Shown: positions 37,591 through 47,388, numbered from the stretch's first letter. The stretch: DNA of 64,000 bases from Cysteiniphilum marinum (GCF_014857925.1 NZ_JACYVZ010000006.1:62001-126000), one strand, 5' to 3'. Made by a program: numbers and translations. Notes: a model not told the origin generated them from the sequence alone.

Positions 37591-38994
37591 ATGACAGCTA
37601 ATGTCAATGCAAAAAAAGAGTATCAAAAGCTCGTCTATATGATCTGCTTAATCGGCGCATTAGGCGGTTTACTATTTGGTTTAGACCAAGGGTTTATAGC
37701 CAACTCATTATCAACCATTGACCATGTTTATGGTTTAACGACACAGCAAGGCGAGCATTATTCAGCCGTTTTGGCATGGGGTGGGATTCTGGGCGCTTTG
37801 CTTAGTGGATTATTTGCGCGCGCTCTAGGGCGCAAGAGAGTGCTGGTTTTAGCAGGATTTCTATTCACTGCTTTTTCATTGATTTCAGCGTTTTTACCAC
37901 CATTGTTCGTGCTTACAGCGTGTCGCTTTGGTTTAGGGTTTGCGGTCGGTATTGCCTCATTTACTGTGCCACTATATTTATCTGAGACTGCACCAAAAGC
38001 AATTCGTGGCGGTATGGCGACACTTTTTCAGTTAATGATTACCATTGGTATATTTTTAATTGCGGTCACAAATGTGTTTATTGCCAAGGCGTTAGGACAT
38101 GTTGAGATCTCATTGTCTTTGATGTTTGGTGTGATTGTTGTATTTGCATTTGTCATGTTTCTAGGAAGTGTGTTCCTGCCGGAAAGCCCGCGTTGGCTAT
38201 TGCTAAAAGGCAAAGAAGCACAAGCTGTTTCGGTGCTAAAGCGTGTACGCGCATCACAACAAGAAATTGATGACGAGGTTAATGAAATCAAAGAAAGCAT
38301 TTCGGTCAATAAAGGTGTTGGCTTTAATATGCTTTCTAAAGGTTTCTTTTGGAAAGTGCTTATTGTTGGTGTGGTATTGCAGATGTTCCAACAGCTCGTT
38401 GGTATTAACATGATGATTTACTATGCGCCCACCATATTTGGCTATGCAGGTATGACGGGGATCATAGCGCTTCTTGCTATTCCAACGGTTAATATGATTT
38501 TCACTTTTCCAGCAATTAAATGGATTGAAAAGTGGGGGCGTAAGAAATTGCTTTATGTTGGTGCTGTTGTGATGATGGTGTCAATGTTTGCAGCAGGCTT
38601 TGCTTTTTTATCAATGGCAGGCAATGCATCACCTAGCGGACTATCAAAAACTGTTTTATTATTGTCAGCCGTTGTTTATATTTTTGGTTTTGCCTGTTCT
38701 TGGGGACCTGTTGCTTGGGTGATTTGTGCCGAGATTTTCCCATTAAAGGGACGTGAAATTGGCATGACCGTAACAACAATGGTTAACTGGACATTTGCAG
38801 GCGTTGTAATGGCAAATGCCTTAAGCTTTATGAAGTTTTATGGTAATGCCTCGATATTCTTTGTATTTGGTGGCTTTTGTATTTTAGCAATGATCTTCTT
38901 GAAGTTCTTTGTGCCAGAGACAAAAGGTGTCAGTCTTGAGCATATTGAAAAGAATTTAGAAAATGGTGTCCCACTTAAAAAACTGGGTGAATAA
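37591..38994 (+). CDS. Sugar porter MFS (GalP/XylE-like sugar/H+ symporter)
   Basis: Twelve-helix sugar/proton symporter. It has the family features GLLFGLDQGFIANSL, RALGRKRVLVL, ESPRWLLLKG and VPETKG. I prefer the ATG at 37591 (MTANVNAKK) with GGGGAG 7 nt upstream over the in-frame ATG at 37567. It is divergently transcribed from the ROK kinase/cupin pair. Together these could take up and phosphorylate a hexose. Confidence 0.9.
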   Translation: MTANVNAKKEYQKLVYMICLIGALGGLLFGLDQGFIANSLSTIDHVYGLTTQQGEHYSAVLAWGGILGALLSGLFARALGRKRVLVLAGFLFTAFSLISAFLPPLFVLTACRFGLGFAVGIASFTVPLYLSETAPKAIRGGMATLFQLMITIGIFLIAVTNVFIAKALGHVEISLSLMFGVIVVFAFVMFLGSVFLPESPRWLLLKGKEAQAVSVLKRVRASQQEIDDEVNEIKESISVNKGVGFNMLSKGFFWKVLIVGVVLQMFQQLVGINMMIYYAPTIFGYAGMTGIIALLAIPTVNMIFTFPAIKWIEKWGRKKLLYVGAVVMMVSMFAAGFAFLSMAGNASPSGLSKTVLLLSAVVYIFGFACSWGPVAWVICAEIFPLKGREIGMTVTTMVNWTFAGVVMANALSFMKFYGNASIFFVFGGFCILAMIFLKFFVPETKGVSLEHIEKNLENGVPLKKLGE

Positions 38995-39001
38995 ATAAAA
39001 C

Positions 39002-39388
39002 CTAGTATTTCTCAACCAAATAAAAGCCGACAAAAACGGCAATCATCGAAATAAGAACACTCAGCATAATGTAAATAATGGCCTTTGACCATTCACCTTT
39101 TTGTAGGAGTGTTAAGGCATCTAGACTAAAACTTGAGAAAGTTGTAAATCCACCTAAGAAGCCGGTGATTAACAAGGCTCTAAAATGCGGTGTGAGAAAA
39201 TGCTCAAGCAAGCGCTCTTTCTGAAAAAATGCTGCCAATGCACCAATGATAAGACATCCAAGGATGTTGACAATCAAAATGCCATGCGGAAAGGATTTGC
39301 CAAACACCTTGTAAATGAATTCAGATAAACCAAAGCGGCTGATTGAGCCTAAACCGCCACCTAAACCAACTAATAATAACGTTAACAT
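39002..39388 (-). CDS. fluC: Fluoride channel FluC/CrcB
   Basis: Small four-helix channel of 128 residues, acting as an antiparallel dimer. The family blocks LVGLGGGLGSISRFGLSEFI and GFLGGFTTFSSFSLDALTL hold the fluoride-lining Phe residues. Convergent to the sugar porter with 7 bp between stops. No fluoride riboswitch can be recognised upstream. Confidence 0.92.
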   Translation of the reverse strand: MLTLLLVGLGGGLGSISRFGLSEFIYKVFGKSFPHGILIVNILGCLIIGALAAFFQKERLLEHFLTPHFRALLITGFLGGFTTFSSFSLDALTLLQKGEWSKAIIYIMLSVLISMIAVFVGFYLVEKY

Positions 39389-39419
39389 CGTTGTAATTCT
39401 CCTTTAAGTTTGTATCATA

Positions 39420-39578
39420 CCGCCCATAAGCCATTTTACAGCATTTCTGTCATTGAATTTTGTGCCCTTTTGGGTGATAGAGTCTTGCCAATAGTTCTAG
39501 CTATTCCCTGCAACTCTATCACCCAAAAGCATCAAAAACTTCTTCGACACCTAACACCGCAAAATGATTTACGAGCGG
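39420..39578. mobile_element. Palindromic repeat family A, complete copy 1 (159 bp)
   Basis: CCGC and GCGG ends are flanked by TA on both sides (39418-39419 and 39579-39580), like IS630/mariner-type MITEs. The inner 16-bp arms TTTTGGGTGATAGAGT (39468-39483) and the complement (39513-39528) are perfect. The 29-nt loop holds AATAG-TTCTAG-CTATT. It sits in the space between fluC and the phoB-like gene. The remaining part of this 436-bp gap shows no gene. Confidence 0.8.
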
Positions 39579-39824
39579 TATGTATAGACGTCATCAATCT
39601 TAAAGGATGGTTTAAGTGTTTGATTGAGATAATCATTTATACACTTTGGAAGAACGTCATTTCCTTGGCGTCAAACTATAACATAATAAACAATGAAATC
39701 AACATGCGTCAAAATGCTAATCCGTAAACCTATCCAGTATAATTTATCATAATAATATCACTGGAATCTATAGCATAGATACGTTAGCATTTTATGGTGA
39801 ATCTAAGTAAGGCTTGATGATCAT

Positions 39825-40523
39825 ATGGCAAAAATACTAATTGTGGATGATGAACCACCTATACGGCAGTTATTGCAGTTGACATTAACTCGTCAACGAT
39901 ATGAAGTTGTGATGGTTGAAAATGGCGTGCAAGCGTTAGAAAGACTGATGAGTGATTCAAGTATTGATTTGGTTTTATTGGATTGGATGTTGCCAGATAC
40001 CAGTGGCATCAAGCTCTTAGCGCAAATCAGACAAACGAAGCCACTTGAGAGCTTGCCTGTGATTATGCTAACAGCAAAAGCTGAAGAGGGTGATGTGTTA
40101 AGAGGGTTTGGCATGGGGGTTGATGATTATGTGACTAAGCCATTTTCGCCTAAAGAACTTATTATGCGCATTCAAGCCTTGTTAAAGCGGACAAAAGGGG
40201 TAAGTGATGATAAATCAAAACTTGTTTTTCGTGAGCTTAATGCTGATTTACAAAGTCATGTATTGAGTTATAAAGGCAAACTAATCAAATGTGGGCGACT
40301 TGAGTTTAAGCTAATAACCTATTTGATGCAGCATGCAGGGAAAACATTATCACGATCACGTATTTTAGATCATGTTTGGAGTGCGGATAAAGATATTACT
40401 GAGCGCACAGTGGATGTACATATTGCTCGAGTTAGAAAACTCTTAGCTCCTTTTCATTATGATATTTATTTGCGTGCAATTCGTGGTGAAGGTTATCAGC
40501 TAATTGATCAAGAGTTGGTGTGA
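39825..40523 (+). CDS. PhoB-like response regulator
   Basis: OmpR/PhoB-family regulator of 232 residues. The receiver has Asp pair IVDDE, phospho-acceptor Asp in LVLLDWMLPDTSG and Lys in YVTKPFS. The DNA-binding winged helix has LEFKLITYLMQH then SRSRILDHVW. Phosphate-specificity is inferred only from the family resemblance to PhoB. Followed directly by its kinase with a GTGA overlap. Confidence 0.88.
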   Translation: MAKILIVDDEPPIRQLLQLTLTRQRYEVVMVENGVQALERLMSDSSIDLVLLDWMLPDTSGIKLLAQIRQTKPLESLPVIMLTAKAEEGDVLRGFGMGVDDYVTKPFSPKELIMRIQALLKRTKGVSDDKSKLVFRELNADLQSHVLSYKGKLIKCGRLEFKLITYLMQHAGKTLSRSRILDHVWSADKDITERTVDVHIARVRKLLAPFHYDIYLRAIRGEGYQLIDQELV

Positions 40524-41539
40524 AAATGATAGATGAGCATAATAAAATCGGGTTATTTTGGGCAAAGACCTTTGCGCAAGGTATTACTGATGCGGTTGTT
40601 ATTGTTGATCAAGAAGGATCAGTGCAATGGTTTAATCAACCAGCTAAGAACTTCTTTCAATTATCAAAAGCACAATTAGCGCAAAATATCGCTGAGGTTT
40701 TTGAATTTCCTACTTTGTTGACCTATCTGCGGCAGAAAAATATGAGTACCTTCGAGTTGCCGTTACCCAAAACACCGGATCAAATATTATCTGTGGTGCT
40801 CATCCCCTATGATCAGCATTTTCTGCTTATTACTCAAGATGCCGGTTTTCGTCATCATATTGAGCGTATGCGTCAGGACTTTGTCGCCAATGTATCACAT
40901 GAAATGCGCACACCATTGACGGTTATTCGTGGTTATTTAGAATTGATGCAGCCAGATGTTGCTGAGCATTTAAATGAATGGCTACCTTATTTTGAACAAA
41001 TGCAGCAACAAATGATGCGAATTGAGTGGCTTATTGAGGATTTGTTATTGTTATCTAAAGTCCAAAGTCATCAGGTGCAAAAAGGTGAACTGGAAACTTT
41101 GAGTGTGGCGCCCATGCTCATTGAAATTATTGAATCGGCAAAAACACTAGGCACGGATAAGCATGAGTTTGTCATAGACATTGATGAAAGATTGTCACTT
41201 CAAGGCAATGAAAAGGAGATCAATAGCTGCTTTAGTAATTTGATTATCAATGCGGTGCGTTACTCCCCAAATGGTGGAAGCATTACGATTGCTTGGTATC
41301 AGGATAAACATGGCAAGCACTTTTATGTCAAAGATGAAGGCTTAGGTATTGAGCAAAAGCATATCCCGCGTTTAACTGAGCGTTTTTACCGTGTTGATAA
41401 AGGGCGCTCCCCAGAAACAGGAGGAGCTGGCCTTGGCTTAGCAATTGTCAAACACGTGCTTATTCGTCATAAAGCCTCATTAAGCATTCAAAGTGACCTT
41501 GGCAAGGGCAGCATGTTTCGTTGTGATTTCCCTAACTAA
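40520..41539 (+). CDS. PhoR-like histidine kinase without membrane segment
   Basis: A 339-residue kinase. A PAS-like sensor (ITDAVVIVDQEGSVQWFNQPA) leads to the H-box VSHEMRTPLTVIRGYLE, the N-box NLIINAVRYSP and the G-boxes GLGIEQKHIPRL and GGAGLGLAIVKH. Unlike PhoR of enterobacteria it shows no N-terminal membrane helices, so it should be cytoplasmic. The GTG start overlaps the regulator stop. No pst or phoU genes are present nearby. Confidence 0.87.
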   Translation: MKMIDEHNKIGLFWAKTFAQGITDAVVIVDQEGSVQWFNQPAKNFFQLSKAQLAQNIAEVFEFPTLLTYLRQKNMSTFELPLPKTPDQILSVVLIPYDQHFLLITQDAGFRHHIERMRQDFVANVSHEMRTPLTVIRGYLELMQPDVAEHLNEWLPYFEQMQQQMMRIEWLIEDLLLLSKVQSHQVQKGELETLSVAPMLIEIIESAKTLGTDKHEFVIDIDERLSLQGNEKEINSCFSNLIINAVRYSPNGGSITIAWYQDKHGKHFYVKDEGLGIEQKHIPRLTERFYRVDKGRSPETGGAGLGLAIVKHVLIRHKASLSIQSDLGKGSMFRCDFPN

Positions 41540-41811
41540 TGATTAATGGATGAATCCAAATAACGTTTAATTTCAATCACATCATTTTGCTTATCAACAA
41601 AGACAAGGTGTGGGTTGTGATCTTTTAATTCATGCGCCTCATATTCAGCATAAGATGCAATAATAACGGTGTCTCCTGTAGCGACATGACGTGCTGCGGC
41701 ACCATTTAAGCAAATCTCACCTTGACCACCTAAGATGACGTAGGTGGCAAAGCGTGCACCATTGTTACAGTTATAGATTTCAACACGTTCAAAAGGAATG
41801 AGATTTGCTTC
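41536..41811 (-). pseudogene. panD: Aspartate 1-decarboxylase, 3' fragment (interrupted)
   Basis: 91 codons from EANLIPFERVEIYNCNNGAR to the stop, matching PanD from the middle of the protein: NCNNGARFATYV, GEICLNGAAARH and DTVIIASYAEY are family blocks. The processing site Gly-Ser is not in this part; it is in the 5' fragment at 43944-44045. Joined through the TAAA target duplication the two make 125 residues (E. coli PanD has 126). The longer frame to 41874 uses a start codon inside the inserted element. PanD makes beta-alanine for pantothenate. Confidence 0.95.
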
Positions 41812-41815
41812 TTTA

Positions 41816-43943
41816 CCCAACTTGGTAAGCAGAATTTCTGAAACGTATACGGTATAAGGCTTTGCGCCATACATAAAGGTGAGTTAAGGCACTACGGATT
41901 TTTTGTGTTTTTTGATTTTTTGTGAAGATGTGATCGATGCGTTATAGCGTTTTGATGATCGGCTTTAATGGAATAGCTGGGGCATTACAAGCTTTATAAA
42001 TCTTAGCCTGCTCGTGATTGGGCTTAGCTGACTTACGAATATGTAAGGTTTTCCCTTCTTTGGTTTGCATCGTTGTTGTGACGCGATAATGCGTGCTTAA
42101 CTTTAACAAAACAGTCTCCCAACTATCGTGAATATCAACTTTCTTCAGCTGAAAGCGAATACAATGCAAAATATGATAGGCAAGTATACTAATAAAAATA
42201 TGACCACTGATACGTGCTGTGGTTTGATGATAAACCGGACGCATCCCTAAGTCACTTTTTAATATTCTAAAGGCGGCTTCAATGTCATTGAGCGTGCGAT
42301 AAGTTTGCCATATTTGTTGATTAGTTAAATGCGTTTGGTTGGTGCGAATGCAATAAATTCCTTTGTTTTTATTCGCTTTAGTTTCTTTGTCATGCCATGT
42401 CAATGATAAGGCATTTTCTTTGTTCGTATCTGCTATGAGCTCGAGCTCAAAATGACTTGCTACTTTGCTGTATTTTTCTTTTAACCTACCCAGTTTCTCG
42501 CAGACTTTATCATATTTCTTCGTACAACCTTTTTTACTTAACCCCGCTTTTACCTTTTCTAATTCTTCAATAAAACGTTGTTTAAATTTCTCATACATCG
42601 CACTGCCTTTGTTCTCCATCCCCTGCGAATGGCAATACAATTCCACTTCATTGCTCTCTGACGGCTTAACTAAATAGGTGGTGACTTGATTATCCGGATC
42701 TTCTTTGACAACAACGCCTGAAATGTCCTCTGGTAAGATCAAATTACGCTTACGTGATATCACCAAATACTTGTAACCATGCTCTGTCAACCATTGGATA
42801 TTATCCTCTGTGGCAATACCTGCATCCATCACCACAATAGCCTCCTTGCTACAAGGTTTAACCATTTCCTCTAATGTCTTAGGTTCAGAAACATTTCCCT
42901 TAAACAACTGACTTTTTTTGATAAATCCAGAACCATCCAACACTAATGCTAAAGTCACCAGCATACAATCACTGCGCTTTTCTTTTGAACGTCCTAAAGC
43001 ACTTAGCTCATTATCCAGTGATTGACCTTCAAAATAGGTGTTGGTTAAATCATAAAGCGTCACTATTTCTTCAAACTCAAACCATGTCCTCTCTCTTTGG
43101 TATAAGCCTTCTTCAATGGCATCTTTAGACTTTAACAGCACATCTGAAATACGATACAGACGATTTTTATGTAATGTGCTGAAATCGGTTTGTAGCACCT
43201 CATCTAGCGCACTTTTAGTTTTTAAAACTTCACAAGTCCTCACCTCGCTAGCAGGGTACAATGTGCGCGCTAGAATCGTTGCCAGTGCATCTTGGCATTC
43301 GCTATTGGATAAGCCACATGTGCTTAGAATCTGTGGCAAATGCAGATCTTGTGCTGCCTTGTGGACAAGGCTTTCGGCACCAATGCTTTTAATATCAGAG
43401 GATTCAACAGAGGAAATATCCACTTGCTCATAGTGTGACTCTACAGGTGATGTGTTAAATAATGCTTCACCATGTTTTTTAATGACAAGAGCGCTTAGAC
43501 GACGTGCTTCTGCTTCGATATGATCATCAACATTCAATAGCGCGTGCTCAGCGCCATGCAATAAGTCTTTGATGCGATCAGTCAATAATGCCCATTCTGA
43601 TTCATCAATAGTGGTATAGCTGCTGCCTAGATTTAGGAGTGTGATTTGGCGTACCTTACCATTTGCCATGCGCATTGTTTCAACTAGACGATAACTGTAA
43701 TAGGTGACATCAGCGATAGTGCGTGTTTTTGTTTTGCGTATGTACATAAATCATGCAGTGCTATTTTGTGTTGAAGTGACTCTATCAGAGTTTGTAGGCA
43801 TAAGCAATAGTAAATACAAATATTATGGCACTACAAAAGTGATTTTGGCATAAAATGAACGTAGGAATAGGGGTTTGATAATCTTAAAATTGCAAAAAAA
43901 GTTTAGTTTGGATGCATAATAATCAAAAATTTACCAACTTGGG
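41816..43943 (-). mobile_element. IS1634-type insertion sequence inside panD
   Basis: A 2128-bp element. Its ends are near-perfect inverted repeats (CCCAACTTGGTAA at 41816-41828 and TTACCAACTTGGG at 43931-43943; 12 of 13 match). TTTA is duplicated on both sides (41812-41815 and 43944-43947). It carries one transposase of 601 residues. Complete and possibly active. The region 43748-43943 has no gene. Confidence 0.92.
41942..43747 (-). CDS. IS1634 family DDE transposase
   Basis: 601 residues starting MYIRKTKTRTIADVTYYSYR, a typical IS1634 opening. The DDE motifs appear as ITLYDLTNTYF-type Asp, VVMDAGIATEDNIQWL Asp and the C-terminal YRTLNDIEAAFRILKSDLGM with the Glu, followed by RPVYHQ. The frame is open with no frameshift. 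It is the only gene of the element that interrupts panD. Confidence 0.93.
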   Translation of the reverse strand: MYIRKTKTRTIADVTYYSYRLVETMRMANGKVRQITLLNLGSSYTTIDESEWALLTDRIKDLLHGAEHALLNVDDHIEAEARRLSALVIKKHGEALFNTSPVESHYEQVDISSVESSDIKSIGAESLVHKAAQDLHLPQILSTCGLSNSECQDALATILARTLYPASEVRTCEVLKTKSALDEVLQTDFSTLHKNRLYRISDVLLKSKDAIEEGLYQRERTWFEFEEIVTLYDLTNTYFEGQSLDNELSALGRSKEKRSDCMLVTLALVLDGSGFIKKSQLFKGNVSEPKTLEEMVKPCSKEAIVVMDAGIATEDNIQWLTEHGYKYLVISRKRNLILPEDISGVVVKEDPDNQVTTYLVKPSESNEVELYCHSQGMENKGSAMYEKFKQRFIEELEKVKAGLSKKGCTKKYDKVCEKLGRLKEKYSKVASHFELELIADTNKENALSLTWHDKETKANKNKGIYCIRTNQTHLTNQQIWQTYRTLNDIEAAFRILKSDLGMRPVYHQTTARISGHIFISILAYHILHCIRFQLKKVDIHDSWETVLLKLSTHYRVTTTMQTKEGKTLHIRKSAKPNHEQAKIYKACNAPAIPLKPIIKTL

Positions 43944-44045
43944 TTTACAAAGCGCGCGATCAATACTGATTGAGCCGTAATAATTAAGGTTTGCTTCCGT
44001 GACGGTTGCCATATGGATTTTAGATTTTAATAGCGTGCGTTTCAT
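43944..44045 (-). pseudogene. panD: Aspartate 1-decarboxylase, 5' fragment
   Basis: 34 codons from the ATG at 44045: it reads [16 protein letters not shown] and continues [18 protein letters not shown]. Gly24-Ser25 is the self-cleavage site that generates the pyruvoyl group; residue numbering is identical to E. coli PanD. The element then interrupts the gene after codon 34. The ATG overlaps the panC stop in ATGA with AAGGA upstream. Too short for the main frame list but unambiguous. Confidence 0.95.
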
Positions 44046-44833
44046 ATATGTTCCTTAGTCAGTTGGGTGATTTCAGCAAGTGGGAAATTATCAATAAAAC
44101 GAATATCGTCAATCATCACTGCGGCAAAGCGGCGATTATCAATATCCTCTAGATAGTCAATGATAATGTGGTTGGCAATAAGTGTGTTTTTCACTTGCTC
44201 AATATCGTAATTCTGGCGAATCGTTTGGGCAAAATAGCCTGCCTTGTTGCGAGCGCTTTCATCTAGACGTAAATTTCTTGAGCTAAAAGCTAGTCCATCT
44301 TCTTCACGAATAATTGGGCAGCTAACGATGTTGGTTGTGATAAAGAAAGCTTGCGCCATGCCTTTGATCAGCCGATATTGTTGGTAATCTTTTTCGCCAA
44401 AGTAAGCATTATTTGCTTGGGCAATATTTAACAGCTTCATGACAATGGTCAGCATACCCTCAAAATGCCCAGGACGTGAGGTACCACAGAGTATTTGGCT
44501 TAAACTTTTCTCATTAATCTGATAGTTATAATTATCAGGGTAAAGCATCTCTTTGTCTGGCGATAATAGAAAGTCAACACCTTCCATCGTTAGTAAATCA
44601 ACGTCTTGTTGCCATGTGTTTGGGTAATTGTCAAAGTCGTTTGGATTATTAAACTGTGTCGGATTGACAAAAATTGTCACCAATGTGTAATCATTATCTT
44701 GCTGGCTTTGCTTAATTAAACTCAAATGCCCTTTGTGCAGCGCGCCCATGGTCATTACAACACCTAGGGTTTTATCCGTTGCGATTTGTTGGCGTGCTGT
44801 TTGCCAAGAAGCGATATCATTAAAAATCTTCAT
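44042..44833 (-). CDS. panC: Pantothenate synthetase
   Basis: ATP-dependent ligation of pantoate and beta-alanine. The 263 residues include the nucleotide-binding [16 protein letters not shown], the [17 protein letters not shown] block, FGEKDYQQY and [14 protein letters not shown]. The gene is complete, with AAGGA before its ATG, and lies between two interrupted genes. The MITE at 44851 separates it from panB. Confidence 0.97.
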   Translation of the reverse strand: MKIFNDIASWQTARQQIATDKTLGVVMTMGALHKGHLSLIKQSQQDNDYTLVTIFVNPTQFNNPNDFDNYPNTWQQDVDLLTMEGVDFLLSPDKEMLYPDNYNYQINEKSLSQILCGTSRPGHFEGMLTIVMKLLNIAQANNAYFGEKDYQQYRLIKGMAQAFFITTNIVSCPIIREEDGLAFSSRNLRLDESARNKAGYFAQTIRQNYDIEQVKNTLIANHIIIDYLEDIDNRRFAAVMIDDIRFIDNFPLAEITQLTKEHI

Positions 44834-44850
44834 TGGATTTCCTTAAGTTA

Positions 44851-45027
44851 TTGGCGTTACGGACTTTTTCTATTTCAACACCCCGCCTCGTAAACTCGGC
44901 ACCCCTCTTGCAAAGAGGGGAATATAAAATTACCGTTGCCTAATTCCCCTCTTTGCAAGAGGGACGGCAGTCGCAGGCTGACGAGGTGTTTATAAAGTCA
45001 TAGTTTTCCTAAAGTGCGAAACTCCAG
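44851..45027. mobile_element. MITE family B at the panB-panC junction
   Basis: 177 bp between perfect 7-bp repeats TAAGTTA (44844-44850 and 45028-45034). The ends are TTGGCGTTACGGACTTT and, inverted, CTGGAGTTTCGCACTTT. It holds a CCCCTCTTTGCAAGAGG-type hairpin. The duplication includes the panB stop codon. Removing the element leaves panC 16 bp after the panB stop. Confidence 0.9.
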
Positions 45028-45031
45028 TAAG

Positions 45032-45496
45032 TTATGCAATTTTAATATCGTAACTTTCTTGCTTGTTAGGGTAGTCACCGCTTTGTACCGCATGATGATA
45101 AGCGTCAAATGCTGCTTTGATATCATTAAAGCCATTGAGAAAGTGACGCACAAATTTTGGTTGCAGGTTGCTGTTTAAGCCAAGCATATCTTGTAGCACA
45201 AGTACCTGACCATCAACATCATTGCCTGCCCCAATACCAATTACTGGAATGCTCAGCATTTGACTGATTTCCTTGGCAAGTTCATTAGGGACACACTCCA
45301 TGACTAGACTAAAGCAGCCAATCTCTTGCAGTTGCAGCGCTTGTGCTTTTAAACTCTTGGCAGCTTCTTGATCTTTGCCTTGTACTTTATAACCTAAGCT
45401 ATGTACTGATTGTGGCGTTAATCCAATATGCCCCATCACGGGGATGCCAGATTCAATAATATGAGCAATAACCTCTTGATGACCATTAACCGCTCC
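45032..45496 (-). pseudogene. panB: Ketopantoate hydroxymethyltransferase, 3' fragment
   Basis: The fragment AVNGHQEVIAHIIESGIP onward gives 153 residues with the PanB blocks PVMGHIGLTPQSVHSLGYKV, VMECVPNELAKEI (catalytic Glu) and GIGAGNDVDGQVLV. With the 5' fragment it restores a 275-residue PanB in one frame across the IS607 insertion. An ATG at 45511, contributed by the element, is in frame with it and could start a truncated product, but the ribosome site is weak. PanB adds a hydroxymethyl group to 2-ketoisovalerate. Confidence 0.95.
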
Positions 45497-45640
45497 TATA
45501 AACTTACTCATACCTAACCATTATTATCTAAAGTTGAGCATGATGTTATATTCTTGCTTCGACATGGCATAGTTTCACTTATCACTACTGATAAGCCAGA
45601 GCTTTCCACTCCACAAGCTTGAGTTTCGGTCGAGCTGACC
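45497..45640 (-). ncRNA. Inferred omega-RNA region at the TnpB 3' end
   Basis: IS605/IS607-group TnpB proteins use a guide RNA transcribed from the 3' end of tnpB and the right end of the element; here that is the tail of tnpB to the CC boundary. The guide would then be panB sequence beginning AGCGGTTAATGG. This is inferred from family knowledge. I cannot define its ends from sequence alone. Confidence 0.3.
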
Positions 45641-46734
45641 GTACATAGTAATTCTAAATTCTTAGCAGCATTATAATCACGATCATGCAAGGTGTTGCAC
45701 TGCGGGCATATCCACTCTCTGACGCTTAATGTAAGATTATCATTCTTCCAATTGCATACATGACAGAGCTTACTTGACGGAAAGAACCTGTCAGCTACCG
45801 TGATTTCTGAGCCATACATTTGTGATTTATATTCTAACTGCCGCTTGAACTCATAGAATGATTGGTCGAGTATATGTCTTGCTAATTTTCGATTGGCTGA
45901 CATACCTTTAATATTCAAATCTTCAAGCCCAATTTGATTATAATTTAGAACCGTCTCTGTTGTTGTCTTATGTAGGTAATCTTTTCTCAAATTAGATATT
46001 TGCAAATGAAGCTTTGCCAACTTCATTGATGCCTTTTTAAAGTTGTTGCTACCTTTCTTTTTCCTAGACAACTGTCGAGACAATCTTTTAAGTCTTGATA
46101 GCTTTTGTGTATGAGCCTTAACACCAGTATATGACTCACCTTTTGAGAAAGTTGCTAAGCTCTTAATACCTAGATCAATACCAACTGCACCGTGGTTTTT
46201 GCGTACATGGGGTAATTGTTCTGTATCAATGGTAAAAGAAGCAAACCAACGATCTGCTTTACGCGATATAACTAAAGACTTTATTTGACCTTGAAATCTT
46301 ACTTCCTCAGTCATATTAACCCAGCCAAGATTTGGCACCTTAACTTTTTTGGCTAAAACTTTAACAGCATTCGGATTGGCAGCATCAGTGCCATTATCCA
46401 CCCTAAACGAGTCTCTAACGCCTTTTTTCTTAAATCTTGGATAACCTGAACCTTGCTTAAAGAACCTTTTAAATGCCGTACCCAAGTCTTTAATTGCTTG
46501 TTGTGGCGCATTTTTAGTAACCTCAAGCATCCAAGGGTATTCTGATTTTTTAATCGAATTTAATTGTTTACGTAATGCTGTTTCAGATGGTTTGCCACCA
46601 TCTCCGTATTGCTTCTTCCACTGATCAAGCGCCCAATTATAAGCAAAACGAGCGACACCACAGGCTTTCGCAAAGTGAGTCGATTGCTTATTATTTGGTT
46701 TCAGTTCGATCTGGTGCGCTAACAGCATCCGCAA
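45514..46734 (-). CDS. tnpB: TnpB RNA-guided nuclease (OMEGA), IS607 type
   Basis: 406 residues. The helical N-terminus (HQIELKPNNKQSTHFAKA) precedes the RuvC core with Asp187 (VGIDLGIKSLATF), Glu271 (IGLEDLNIKGM) and Asp353 (DRDYNAAKNL), interrupted by the zinc ribbon CHVCNWKN and CPQCN. All catalytic residues are present. It overlaps the 3' end of tnpA by 44 bp. Its stop is 2 bp before an ATG that is in frame with the panB fragment. Confidence 0.95.
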   Translation of the reverse strand: MRMLLAHQIELKPNNKQSTHFAKACGVARFAYNWALDQWKKQYGDGGKPSETALRKQLNSIKKSEYPWMLEVTKNAPQQAIKDLGTAFKRFFKQGSGYPRFKKKGVRDSFRVDNGTDAANPNAVKVLAKKVKVPNLGWVNMTEEVRFQGQIKSLVISRKADRWFASFTIDTEQLPHVRKNHGAVGIDLGIKSLATFSKGESYTGVKAHTQKLSRLKRLSRQLSRKKKGSNNFKKASMKLAKLHLQISNLRKDYLHKTTTETVLNYNQIGLEDLNIKGMSANRKLARHILDQSFYEFKRQLEYKSQMYGSEITVADRFFPSSKLCHVCNWKNDNLTLSVREWICPQCNTLHDRDYNAAKNLELLCTVSSTETQACGVESSGLSVVISETMPCRSKNITSCSTLDNNG

Positions 46735-47335
46735 CGTCCTTTAAATTCTCAATTAACTTTTTGTTTTTCTTGCTTCTTGAGCCATAAAGACGCGCTGAAA
46801 ATACTGTAATAATTTCCAACACATCCTTTGCCAAATCTTCTTCAAAGCTAGGCTCATCTCCTTGGTTGACAATGACAACTTCAACATTTTTCATTTCACA
46901 GATTGAAAAAACAAGCTCTGCACCAAACCTTAGCAACCGATCTTTGTGCGTTATCACTAAACGACCAATCTCACCAGTAAGGATTTTTTGAATAAGCTTT
47001 TTCAATCCCTTTTTGTTGTAGTTCATGCCACTGCCTAAATCAGCAAGTAGTTCAAATGTCCAACCTTTAGAGGCACAATACATTTCAAGCAGTTGCTTTT
47101 GTCTTTCTAAATCAGATTTCTGGTCATGACTTGAAACTCTAGCATAAGCAACAGTAAGCTTTGTTTGTGATTCACTTTTCTTGAGGTTTGGTTCAAGCAC
47201 AGATATAGGGTAACGTCTTTGCCCACCTTTAGTGCGCTCAGATGTTATCTTGCCTTCTTTTTCCCACCTTCTTAAGGTGCTTACGGAAACACCGAGGTAA
47301 TTTGCCGCTTCGCCTATGCTGTAAAACTTATCCAT
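46691..47335 (-). CDS. tnpA: IS607 family serine recombinase TnpA
   Basis: 214 residues with an N-terminal MerR-type helix-turn-helix (MDKFYSIGEAANYLGVSVST, then LRRWEKEGKI) and a resolvase domain with the catalytic Ser68 in YARVSSHDQ and Arg residues in THKDRLLRFG. IS607 transposases act without a large target duplication. It is complete and first in the element's operon. Confidence 0.95.
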   Translation of the reverse strand: MDKFYSIGEAANYLGVSVSTLRRWEKEGKITSERTKGGQRRYPISVLEPNLKKSESQTKLTVAYARVSSHDQKSDLERQKQLLEMYCASKGWTFELLADLGSGMNYNKKGLKKLIQKILTGEIGRLVITHKDRLLRFGAELVFSICEMKNVEVVIVNQGDEPSFEEDLAKDVLEIITVFSARLYGSRSKKNKKLIENLKDVADAVSAPDRTETK

Positions 47336-47388
47336 ATTGGATAAGTATACACACTTTTAGGCAGGTTTGAAAGAGCTGTTAACTTACC

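Noticed and set aside
39389-39420. A fluoride riboswitch upstream of fluC
   Set aside because: Only about 30 bp lie before the family A element and no riboswitch core is visible.
39410-39600. The family A palindromes as a CRISPR repeat or array
   Set aside because: Copies are far apart, have no regular spacers and no cas genes lie in the window.
41812-41874. A start codon for an intact 112-residue PanD at 41874
   Set aside because: Those codons come from the inserted IS end; the true N-terminus with Gly24-Ser25 is at 43944-44045.
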